This document shows positions 1 to 4,802 of a stretch of 5,475 nt of DNA, piece after piece. The stretch is taken from positions 1 to 5,475 of the forward strand of contig CABSNH010000111.1 of the NCBI GenBank assembly GCA_902478985.1. Direction: 5' to 3'. The DNA comes from an uncultured Collinsella sp. (GTDB lineage Bacteria; Actinomycetota; Coriobacteriia; Coriobacteriales; Coriobacteriaceae). The position numbers and the translations under genes are program-made. Each line of letters starts with the position of its first letter. Positions within the stretch are counted from its first letter, which is position 1. The notes under the pieces are model-generated. The model ran no database searches, was not told the DNA's origin, and was given only the letters and a program-made list of their open reading frames with translations.

Positions 1-962
1 GACCATGGGATGTGCTCGACACCCTCGGCCTCGCACCACTTCTTCCATCTATGATTGCACATCCCTCGGTTCATGGGCAGTCCGTCCCCGCGATCTGCTA
101 GCCACTCGGAGCCTGCCGCGCGGCGCTCGTCTGCAATTTCGAGCAGGCGCTCGGCGGCATCCGGCAGCACCACGACCGTGCGTATGGACTTCCGTGTCTT
201 GAGCACACCGTCCGCCGTTGGCTCGATGCCCGCTTGCTCCATCTGGCGCACGAGGTCGACCGTTGCGAGCGTTGTTGACCCTGTCGCGAACGGCAGGACC
301 TCGTCGGTGCGGATGCCCAGCGACTCGCCTGAGCGACACGATCCAAAGCACGCCATGATGAATGGCGCCTCGAGCGAGGTCCCGTGCAGGCGCCCCAGGA
401 TGTCCTTGGCTTCGGCGAGCGTGTACAGGCGCTTGGAGCGCTCGCGCGTCTTGCGCGTGGGCATGGTGTATTTCACGGTGGCGGCAAACGGGTCGATGGG
501 CAGCACGACAAAGCCCGACACGGTGCCGTAAATCTTGCGCAGGGTGAGTAGGGCAGTGTCCGCCGTTGCCGCCGGAAGGGTCAGGAGCCACTCCTGCAGG
601 TGTACGGGGCGCAGCTGGTCGACAGGCATCGAGCCCCATGTGGGGCCGACGTAGTTCGCCCACGACCTTGTGACGAGGTTGCGGGTGTTCGGCGCGAGCG
701 TGCCGGCGGCTACCTGCGCTGCCATGGTCGGCTCGAGCCATGTGCCGTACGCCTGGGCGATGGTCGGCACCGGCTTGTCATCGGCACGCTCGACGTGGAT
801 ACGGTCGAGCTCGGCGCATGCCTCGCGGTAGGTGCCGTATACCGTCTTGGTCTTACGTTTGCGTCCGCACGGCGTGTTCTCCTGCCATCGGAGGATGTAT
901 TTCTTGCCGCGCTTGGCCTCGGTGATTGAGCCCCACGCGCGGCGCCTCTGCTTGCGTGTCAT
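1..962 (-). CDS. int: Tyrosine recombinase (phage-type integrase), C-terminus cut by window edge
   Basis: Site-specific recombinase expected to insert and excise the element at an attachment site. I translated 320 codons from the ATG at 962 to the window edge. Residues about 1-50 form a basic arm-DNA-binding region typical of phage integrases (RKQRRR, KRGKKYILRW, then a YREA helix). Residues about 65-170 are the helical core-binding domain. The catalytic domain starts near 175: R210 in FGSCRSGESLGIRTDE fits the first catalytic arginine, and the K-T-R-K-S segment at 255-259 fits the beta-hairpin lysine. The HxxR box and tyrosine would lie off the left edge. A stop codon lies four codons upstream of this ATG (972-974), so the start is firm although the ribosome site (AGGGAC) is weak. 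The gene points out of the window, so the attachment site is probably just beyond position 1. Family assignment is confident; completeness cannot be judged. Confidence 0.93.
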   Translation of the reverse strand, partial: MTRKQRRRAWGSITEAKRGKKYILRWQENTPCGRKRKTKTVYGTYREACAELDRIHVERADDKPVPTIAQAYGTWLEPTMAAQVAAGTLAPNTRNLVTRSWANYVGPTWGSMPVDQLRPVHLQEWLLTLPAATADTALLTLRKIYGTVSGFVVLPIDPFAATVKYTMPTRKTRERSKRLYTLAEAKDILGRLHGTSLEAPFIMACFGSCRSGESLGIRTDEVLPFATGSTTLATVDLVRQMEQAGIEPTADGVLKTRKSIRTVVVLPDAAERLLEIADERRAAGSEWLADRGDGLPMNRGMCNHRWKKWCEAEGVEHIPW

Positions 963-1020
963 ATAATGTCCCTAGGTTGCCCGGAGCTATCTCCGTATTA
1001 CTCCGGCATCCTTGTTGTCA

Positions 1021-1064
1021 CCCCACCGCGCCAAGGTTCCAGCCGTGCGCGGTGGGGTTTCTTT
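1021..1064 (+). terminator. Intrinsic terminator, rightward
   Basis: A perfect 11-bp stem (CCCCACCGCGC at 1021-1031 with GCGCGGTGGGG at 1047-1057) and a 15-base loop are followed by TTTCTTT at 1058-1064. The T-tract lies only on the plus-strand side, so it stops rightward transcription. No rightward gene is visible upstream of it, which is odd. It may block antisense reading from the integrase side or end a short RNA. Confidence 0.75.
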
Positions 1065-1104
1065 ATGTCTGGAGTTGCCAAAGATTCCTTGACAACTTGG
1101 GCGT

Positions 1105-1151
1105 CCGCTTGGATTTTCCGGAAAAACCGAAAAACCATGTCGCGCCGCGGG
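1105..1151. repeat. Imperfect direct repeat, copy 1
   Basis: About 47 bases aligning at roughly 80 percent with 2409-2457 (eight substitutions and two single-base gaps by eye). The shared exact core is CGGAAAAACCGAAAAA at 1119-1134, and the right side shares CGCGCCG. It can fold as a hairpin with a loop of five A (plus strand), less perfectly than copy 2. The two copies sit either side of the DUF3644 gene. Confidence 0.65.
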
Positions 1152-1291
1152 CCATAATCGCGTTGAATGCCGTTGCAGTCTCCAATCTCCATAACCGCTC
1201 GATTTACAACAACGCCAATTAGTACGATAATCACGGTAACGAGACGTACCCGCGAAGGAATACGGCTGGGTTCCCGAATGGGAGTAGGCGG

Positions 1292-2336
1292 TTATTTCCG
1301 CTTAGAATCCTTTGCCCCTGGGGTCGTCTCGTTTTGCTTTTTAGCGAGCGCCTGCTTCAGGGAGTCGATTACGCCCGACGGGTTCTCGCGGATCCTTTCC
1401 ACAATGAAATCAACGGTTTTCATCGAGTATGTGTACGAGCCGTTCCTTCCGACCTCGTGCTTGTAGGCGAGTTCCTTGTTCGACTTGATGTCGTAGAAGT
1501 TCAGGAACAGCTTCCAGTCATTGGCGGTGAACAGTTTCGGCTCGCCATTTGCCATGAGTACGATCCCGAGCCTGCCGAGCCTTGAATTGACATGCTCGAG
1601 CACTTTCTTCATCGACAGCGGGTGCGTGTTCTTGGGGTCCTGGAATACCTTCGCGGTGCGGATCGTCCTGTCAGACGAGTTGTCGATGGCGACGGTGAAA
1701 TCCGCATTTTTTGGGGTTCTTCGTTATCGCCATCTCGGTCAGGAAGACGCACGAGTACCTTTGGTTTTCCTGAAGCTGCTGCTCCTGTTCGATCTCCGAC
1801 TCATCGAAAAGGAACTTCGAGGCTATCTCGACTGGGTACTTGGCGCGTATCACCTCCGGCGTGGCGGGGTTGGCGCTCATCGACAGCATCAGGAAATGCT
1901 GGGGGATGATATCCGACATCCTTCTCCCGTGGAACTCGTACATCTTCTCGTCGAAGTTCGTCACGCACGACTGGAACAGGCCGACGTAGATCTGCTCGTA
2001 TTCCTGGACGATGAAATGCGTGCTCGTGTTGCGCAGGCGGATGATGTCCTCGAGGTTGCGCCTCAGCGGGTCCTTGTCGTTTGTGAAGACCTGGGAGATG
2101 CAGCGCTCTAGCGTGATCGTCCTGTCGGTGTTGTCCCTGTAGTAGACGGCCGATATGCCCCTGTCCGCTATCAGCATCGCCTTGAGCATCAGCTCCCACG
2201 CGTTGCAGATAAAGAACGAGAAGCCCTCGACCCTGTATTTGATGCTCGGTCTGTTGTAGAGCTCGATGGCGAGGACGAAGGCCTCGCTGGATTTATCCAG
2301 CAGCCGGTTGTACGTCTGCTCGCAATTGCCTTCCAT
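1292..2336 (-). pseudogene. DUF3644-like protein with HEPN-type motif, split by a frameshift
   Basis: Read from the ATG at 2336 (GGGAGAG just upstream), the frame stops at 1671 after 221 residues. A second frame continues the same protein to the stop at 1292. The break is the run of six T at 1707-1712 (six A in the coding strand): with five A the frames join as N-P-K-N-A-D-F-T-V-A-I-D-N and give about 347 residues, which I believe is close to full length for this family. N-terminal helices (EAFVLAIELYNRPSIKYR, then NAWELMLKAMLI at 45-56) and R102-N-T-S-T-H107 fit the R-x4-H RNase motif of HEPN proteins, many of which act in toxin or phage-defence systems. The C-terminal part contains TANDWKLFLNFYDIKSNKEL. 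An internal ATG at 1612 could give a separate 106-residue fragment, but I see no good ribosome site for it. A real mutation, a sequencing error in the homopolymer and recoding are all possible. An in-frame ATG at 2408 is less likely to be the start. Family recognised from memory. Confidence 0.8.
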
Positions 2337-2350
2337 TACTCTCCCTTCAC

Positions 2351-2376
2351 CCATTTTCGTGACGTTACGAAAATGG
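2351..2376. promoter_or_regulatory. Near-perfect 26-bp palindrome, probable operator of the DUF3644 gene
   Basis: Arms CCATTTTCGT (2351-2360) and ACGAAAATGG (2367-2376) are perfect inverted repeats. The central GACGTT is also nearly symmetric, leaving one mismatched pair in 26 bp. It ends 14 bases upstream of the ATG at 2336, just before the ribosome site. That suits a repressor operator or an mRNA hairpin controlling translation. There is no T-tract that would make it a terminator. Its TTACGAAAA arm loosely resembles the TTTACGTAAA operator at 3671-3680. Confidence 0.6.
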
Positions 2377-2408
2377 GAAACAACTGGCGTTTTGGTGCGT
2401 GCCTGCAC

Positions 2409-2457
2409 CCGTTTGGGTTTTTTCGGAAAAACCGAAAAAACCTAGCCGCGCCGTGAG
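2409..2457. repeat. Imperfect direct repeat, copy 2, with perfect hairpin
   Basis: Partner of 1105-1151. It contains an exact 11-bp inverted repeat, GGTTTTTTCGG (2416-2426) and CCGAAAAAACC (2432-2442), around five A. The flanking CCGTTTGGG and CGCGCCGTGAG match copy 1 with a few substitutions. The pair brackets the DUF3644 gene, as expected if it is a cassette gained or lost by recombination. A repeated regulatory hairpin is the alternative. Confidence 0.65.
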
Positions 2458-2613
2458 GTGCCCGCAGACCGGGCAATGGGTCCTCATCGGGTACATGGGC
2501 GTCTAGAGGAAGCCCGCGATCTTCCAGCCGACAGCTAGAATGGTTCATAAAAGGTTCCCTCCCATCGATACGTACCCCTGGGTTCTTCGCTTGGCGATAG
2601 TTGGGAAGGTCGG

Positions 2614-2648
2614 ATAGGGCGTGCCTCCGGGTGCGCCCTATTCTTTTA
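2614..2648 (+). terminator. Intrinsic terminator, rightward
   Basis: ATAGGGCG at 2614-2621 pairs with CGCCCTAT at 2634-2641. The stem extends through two G-U pairs and two G-C pairs to a UCCG loop (2626-2629), and TTCTTTT follows at 2642-2648. The T-tract is only on the plus strand, although the nearest gene (2657-3214) is on the minus strand. It therefore does not look like that gene's own terminator. No rightward gene is visible upstream. Confidence 0.7.
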
Positions 2649-2656
2649 ACTAGCGC

Positions 2657-3214
2657 CTACGCCCCGAGGAGCGCCGCGAGGGTGCCGATCGCCTTGGCCA
2701 CCTTGGGGACGAGCCCCGCGGCCTTGGATGCGAGGTCGAGCGCGTCCTTTGCCTTCTCGACGAAGCCTCCCTCATCCTTCTCCTCGGCGGCGAAACGCAG
2801 GTCGGCGAGGGCGAGCTTCACGGCGGCGAGGTCCTCGGGCGACAGGCCCTGGCTGTTCGATATCTGTTTGATCGTCTGGTTGAAGTCGACCACCACGGTC
2901 GCCTCGACGGTGGCGGTCGCCCTCGCCTCGATCTGGTCGGCTGTCGCCTTGGCCATCATGTAGTCGTACTCCATGCGGTCCCTGTGCGCCAGCAGCAGAT
3001 CGCGGATTGTCTCGATGGACGTGATGTCGATTATGCCGGGGCTGACGTCGGCCTTCACCCTGGTCCCGGTCTCGCGCTCGATGATTTCCCCGAATGCCGT
3101 CATATACCGTGCCACCACCTTCTGCCTGAGACCGGGCGGGTCGCTCTCGATGACCTCGTCGCACAGGTTCACCAGGCGGTCGATTGAATCGTACATTCCC
3201 ATGTTATCTGCCAA
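2657..3214 (-). CDS. Unrecognised 185-residue protein downstream of the repressor
   Basis: I do not recognise this family. The protein is soluble-looking and mostly helical: residues 8-50 are charged helices, about 62-118 is a long helical stretch (DRMEYDYMMAKATADQIEAR), and 124-146 is another (LSPEDLAAVKLALADLRFA). The C-terminus (about 151-185) is an amphipathic Ala/Leu/Lys-rich segment ending in GTLAALLGA that could touch a membrane or a partner. The first codon appears to be TTG at 3214, with AAAGGA 13 bases upstream. ATG codons at residues 5 and 7 are alternatives but have poorer ribosome sites. It follows the repressor after 25 bases, so it is almost certainly co-transcribed and expressed in the lysogenic state. 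That position often holds accessory or superinfection-immunity genes, but the role here is unknown. Confidence 0.85.
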   Translation of the reverse strand: MADNMGMYDSIDRLVNLCDEVIESDPPGLRQKVVARYMTAFGEIIERETGTRVKADVSPGIIDITSIETIRDLLLAHRDRMEYDYMMAKATADQIEARATATVEATVVVDFNQTIKQISNSQGLSPEDLAAVKLALADLRFAAEEKDEGGFVEKAKDALDLASKAAGLVPKVAKAIGTLAALLGA

Positions 3215-3239
3215 TCTCGCAGGTGGTTCCTTTGAATGT

Positions 3240-3623
3240 CTACGCGGACCTTACTTGATCCGCTTCCAGCCCTTCGCCTTCAGGCGCCGCAGCCTGAGCT
3301 TGGGACAGCTCGGCCTGGTCGCGTGCCGTCTCCAGGATCTTCGAGCGCCTCTTCTCTGTGCTCTTTCGGTAGCAGACGATCAGCTCGCCCTCCGCGCCCG
3401 CCAGCGCCGTCGGCTTGTCCTCGGGATGCTCCTCGTACCATCCGAGCAGGTCGTTGGGGTCGGTGTTGAAAACTTCGCAGAGCGCACCTACGAGCTCTGC
3501 GTTTGGATAGCTCTCCTCGCGCTCCCAGGACTGAATGGTTCGGAATGACTTGCCGACTTTTTGTGCAAGCTCCTTTTGGTTAAGCCCCAGGGCTTCTCGG
3601 CGCTCTCTTAGACGAAGGTTCAT
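3240..3623 (-). CDS. Xre/cI-type phage repressor (HTH_3), 127 residues
   Basis: Probable master repressor of the element. Residues 3-60 are an HTH_3 domain with recognition-helix region NQKELAQKVGKSFRTIQSWE, closing with DPNDLLGW. The rest (about 75-127) is an acidic, Ala/Gln/Glu-rich tail (KRRSKILETARDQAELSQAQ) likely to dimerise. There is no LexA/S24 peptidase domain, so control by RecA-stimulated self-cleavage is not expected. The start at 3623 is fixed by AAGGAG at proper spacing. It is divergent from the Cro-like gene across a 143-base control region with two matching operator-like sites. The final PNDLxGW motif is also in the Cro-like protein, suggesting the two are related or were co-selected. 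Confidence 0.92.
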   Translation of the reverse strand: MNLRLRERREALGLNQKELAQKVGKSFRTIQSWEREESYPNAELVGALCEVFNTDPNDLLGWYEEHPEDKPTALAGAEGELIVCYRKSTEKRRSKILETARDQAELSQAQAAAPEGEGLEADQVRSA

Positions 3624-3635
3624 CCTCGCTCCTTT

Positions 3636-3647
3636 CTTTACGTTAAG
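3636..3647. promoter_or_regulatory. Operator-like site 1
   Basis: CTTTACGTTAAG, an imperfect 12-bp palindrome sharing CTTTACGT with the site at 3670-3681. It is 34 bases (about three helical turns) from that site and close to the repressor start, so it would suit autoregulation. Confidence 0.55.
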
Positions 3648-3650
3648 TGA

Positions 3651-3680
3651 ATAGTAAACAAAAAAATGTCTTTACGTAAA
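3651..3680 (-). promoter_or_regulatory. Possible leftward promoter for the repressor
   Basis: On the minus strand, TACTAT (3656-3651) could be a -10 box with TTTACG (3680-3675) as a poor -35 at 18-base spacing. It overlaps operator-like site 2, so bound protein would affect it. This is a weak match and the true promoter may be placed differently. Confidence 0.35.
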
Positions 3681-3681
3681 A
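3670..3681. promoter_or_regulatory. Operator-like site 2
   Basis: CTTTACGTAAAA contains the perfect 10-bp palindrome TTTACGTAAA at 3671-3680. It ends 18 bases before the -35 box of the rightward promoter and shares CTTTACGT with site 1. It is a likely binding site for the repressor or the Cro-like protein. Confidence 0.6.
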
Positions 3682-3698
3682 AAATGTTGCTTATTCGA

Positions 3699-3726
3699 TT
3701 GACAGGAACAGAAAACTGTTCATAAT
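3699..3726 (+). promoter_or_regulatory. Rightward sigma-70-type promoter for the early operon
   Basis: A perfect TTGACA -35 box (3699-3704), a 16-base spacer and CATAAT (3721-3726, five of six consensus bases). Transcription would start near 3733, giving a leader of about 34 bases before the Cro-like ATG at 3767. This is the strongest promoter in the window and is the expected target of the repressor. Confidence 0.8.
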
Positions 3727-3766
3727 GAGGTTCGACAGACAGAAAAACGTCTCTAAGGAGGAACGA

Positions 3767-3991
3767 ATGGATTTCAGTAAGGAGCTGGCGGGGAACATCC
3801 GCGCCGCACGCGCCCGAGCTGACCTTTCTCAGGCTGAGGTCGCTTCCAAGGTCGGAGTGAACGTCAGCACTTTCGCAAAGTACGAGAGCGGCGATTACAT
3901 TCCCGGAGCCGACAAACTCTTGGCGATCTCGCAGGTGCTTGGTTGTCCGCCCAACGACCTGATGGGCTGGAACACGGACGAGGCTGCGTAG
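3767..3991 (+). CDS. Cro-like Xre-family regulator, 74 residues
   Basis: A single HTH_3 domain fills the protein: residues 5-58 with SQAEVASKVGVNVSTFAKYE as helices 2-3, ending CPPNDLMGW. Short single-domain Xre proteins as the first gene of a divergent rightward operon usually act as Cro, shutting off the repressor and tuning early genes. The start at 3767 is chosen because AAGGAGG lies five bases upstream. An in-frame ATG at 3725 overlaps the -10 box and would lie upstream of the mRNA start. It shares the PNDLxGW ending with the repressor. Confidence 0.9.
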   Translation: MDFSKELAGNIRAARARADLSQAEVASKVGVNVSTFAKYESGDYIPGADKLLAISQVLGCPPNDLMGWNTDEAA

Positions 3992-4008
3992 ACCGGAAGG
4001 GGGAAGAG

Positions 4009-4224
4009 ATGGAAGGCAAGAAGATGGGCGAGCTTACGCTCGGCGTGAAGCTGAAGGGCGTGGACGAGCTGCAGGAGAGGCTCGACAAGGCCGCCGACCA
4101 CATCGACGCCGCCCGCGAGATCCTGGATTCGCTCGCGGGCGGCGTGGAGATCGGGGCCGACCTTATCGCGTCCGATACGACGTCCCGCAGCGGGGACAGC
4201 TCGTCTGGGGACCGCGAAGCGTGA
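4009..4224 (+). CDS. Small coiled-coil protein, 71 residues
   Basis: Family not recognised. Residues 15-44 (KLKGVDELQERLDKAADHID and onward) have a heptad pattern that predicts a coiled coil, so it probably forms dimers or binds a partner. The tail from about 56 is low-complexity (Ser/Asp/Thr-rich) and lies exactly where the opposite strand encodes the conserved cysteines of a zinc-ribbon protein, which may explain its odd make-up. The start at 4009 follows a GGAAGGGGGAAGAG ribosome site. It lies 17 bases after the Cro-like gene, so it is in the same operon. Confidence 0.7.
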   Translation: MEGKKMGELTLGVKLKGVDELQERLDKAADHIDAAREILDSLAGGVEIGADLIASDTTSRSGDSSSGDREA

Positions 4225-4351
4225 AGCGCTCGCCGCAGGTCTGGCAGGTTATCTCGAGGGAGCCGGTTGCAGCGGCCTTCTCGATTCCCCTGACGGCGAC
4301 GCGGTTGAGGGCCTTCCGGTCGAGCTTGAGGCCCTTGATGGCCTTTGACAT
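4163..4351 (-). CDS. Zinc-ribbon protein, 62 residues, antisense to the early operon
   Basis: The C-terminal half carries a CxxC...CxxC zinc ribbon: C36-Q-T-C39 and C52-P-R-C55, each followed by Gly. The N-terminal half (KAIKGLKLDRKALNRVAVRG) is basic and helical and could bind nucleic acid. The start at 4351 has a textbook AAAGGAGGT site seven bases upstream. Four intact cysteines plus that site make it a real gene despite lying opposite the operon. It overlaps the 71-residue gene tail to tail by 62 bases (4163-4224) and is divergent from the Xre gene at 4418. Its role is unknown; a transcription or assembly factor is possible. Confidence 0.8.
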   Translation of the reverse strand: MSKAIKGLKLDRKALNRVAVRGIEKAAATGSLEITCQTCGERFTLRGPQTSCPRCGTSYRTR

Positions 4352-4362
4352 GTAATCACCTC

Positions 4363-4398
4363 CTTTCGCGTAAAGGGATGAACGCAAAGGAGTTTACG
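4363..4398. promoter_or_regulatory. Possible operator between divergent zinc-ribbon and Xre genes
   Basis: CTTTCGCGTAAAG (4363-4375) resembles the CTTTACGTAAAA operator with a one-base wider centre. Its CGTAAA half (4369-4374) is inverted relative to TTTACG at 4393-4398. Such half-sites in a 66-base divergent gap could let one of the element's Xre proteins control both genes. The match is short and may be chance. Confidence 0.35.
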
Positions 4399-4417
4399 GG
4401 TTCGTGGGGACACGGAG

Positions 4418-4609
4418 ATGAATGAGATCAGACGGCTCCGCAAGAAGGCGGGACTCCCGCAGTTCAAGCTCGCGGTGAAGGCGGGCGTGACCGAGACGAC
4501 GGTACGGAACTGGGAGCGCCGGGGGATAGCCGACGCGAAGTACGGGGCGGCCAAGCGGCTCGCGAGGGCGCTGGGCGTGCCCATGGAGGATCTGGAGGAA
4601 GAGGAATGA
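4418..4609 (+). CDS. Second small Xre-family HTH protein, 63 residues
   Basis: A minimal HTH_3 domain: residues 3-57 with PQFKLAVKAGVTETTVRNWE as helices 2-3 and a short acidic end (MEDLEEEE). The start at 4418 has GGGGAC and GGAG upstream, the latter unusually close. It is the second single-domain regulator in the rightward operon and is more basic than the Cro-like protein. It could be a later-acting regulator or control the divergent zinc-ribbon gene. Its last codons overlap the next start. Confidence 0.85.
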   Translation: MNEIRRLRKKAGLPQFKLAVKAGVTETTVRNWERRGIADAKYGAAKRLARALGVPMEDLEEEE

Positions 4610-4755
4610 CCCGGGCGCTGCTGGCCTCGGCCGTCGTGATGAATGTCGCGGGGTGGCTCTGCATCGCGCAGGGTGCGCACCTGCTCGCGCGGGTGTGCTT
4701 TGTCGCCGCGCTGCCGTTCATCGCGGCATGGGTGGTCGGGTCGCTCTGCGACTGA
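4606..4755 (+). CDS. Small two-helix membrane protein, 49 residues
   Basis: It starts at the ATGA that overlaps the stop of the preceding Xre gene, with GGAGGAAGAGG just upstream, so the two are translationally coupled. Residues about 4-24 (ALLASAVVMNVAGWLCIAQG) and 29-47 (RVCFVAALPFIAAWVVGSL) are hydrophobic, separated by a short AHLLA turn, predicting two transmembrane helices. The function is not recognisable. Tiny membrane proteins of this kind are common in phage early operons, and some act in superinfection exclusion. Confidence 0.7.
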   Translation: MTRALLASAVVMNVAGWLCIAQGAHLLARVCFVAALPFIAAWVVGSLCD

Positions 4756-4779
4756 CGGCGGGTCCGCCGCCGTTTCTTC
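4755..4779 (+). terminator. Weak terminator or attenuator hairpin
   Basis: ACGGCGG (4755-4761) pairs with CCGCCGT (4767-4773) around a five-base loop, followed by TTCTTC. The stem is short and the T-tract poor, so it would at most reduce transcription past the 49-residue gene. Confidence 0.35.
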
Positions 4780-4802
4780 GATTCCCTTCCAAGGAGGTTC
4801 CC

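Larger units (their letters stand above)
963..1291. other. Intergenic region between DUF3644 gene and integrase
   Basis: No convincing gene. It contains a plus-strand terminator hairpin (1021-1064) and one copy of a repeat shared with 2409-2457. The minus strand is open from 1234 to 998 with a hydrophobic beginning (IIVLIGVVV), but it would start at GTG with no ribosome site, so I do not call it. No clear leftward promoter for the integrase is visible, so the integrase may depend on read-through or on a poorly conserved promoter. Confidence 0.6.
2337..2656. other. Intergenic region upstream of DUF3644 gene
   Basis: About 320 bases without a convincing gene. In order it holds the DUF3644 ribosome site, a 26-bp palindrome (2351-2376), repeat copy 2 (2409-2457) with a perfect hairpin, and a rightward terminator (2614-2648). 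A 43-codon minus-strand frame from 2496 has a single CPVCGH motif but no ribosome site, so it is not called. Confidence 0.6.

Noticed and set aside
49..741. Long minus-strand open frame of 230 codons inside the integrase region
   Set aside because: It lies in another frame of the integrase gene; its translation is Arg/Ala/His-rich with no domain, while the integrase frame shows catalytic motifs.
962..967. Perfect TATAAT on the plus strand before the first terminator
   Set aside because: No -35-like sequence at 16-18 bases and no extended -10, so I do not call a promoter for a small RNA.
1089..1117. TTGACA on the plus strand at 1089-1094
   Set aside because: The -10 position reads GATTTT, a poor match, and no rightward gene follows.
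998..1234. 78-codon minus-strand frame with a hydrophobic start
   Set aside because: Starts at GTG with no ribosome site, and the rest runs through the repeat and the terminator hairpin.
1521..2111. 196-codon plus-strand frame opposite DUF3644
   Set aside because: Mirror of the recognised minus-strand protein, with no supporting start signal.
2365..2496. 43-codon minus-strand frame with THCPVCGH
   Set aside because: Only one CxxC pair, no ribosome site, and it runs through repeat copy 2 into the palindrome.
2336..2548. 70-codon minus-strand frame with a GGGAGG site upstream
   Set aside because: Arg/Pro-rich with no domain, covering the repeat and the palindrome and ending on the DUF3644 start; more likely chance.
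2973..3548. 191-codon plus-strand frame opposite the repressor and the 185-residue gene
   Set aside because: Spans two genes and their gap on the other strand, no ribosome site, and composition of a mirrored frame.
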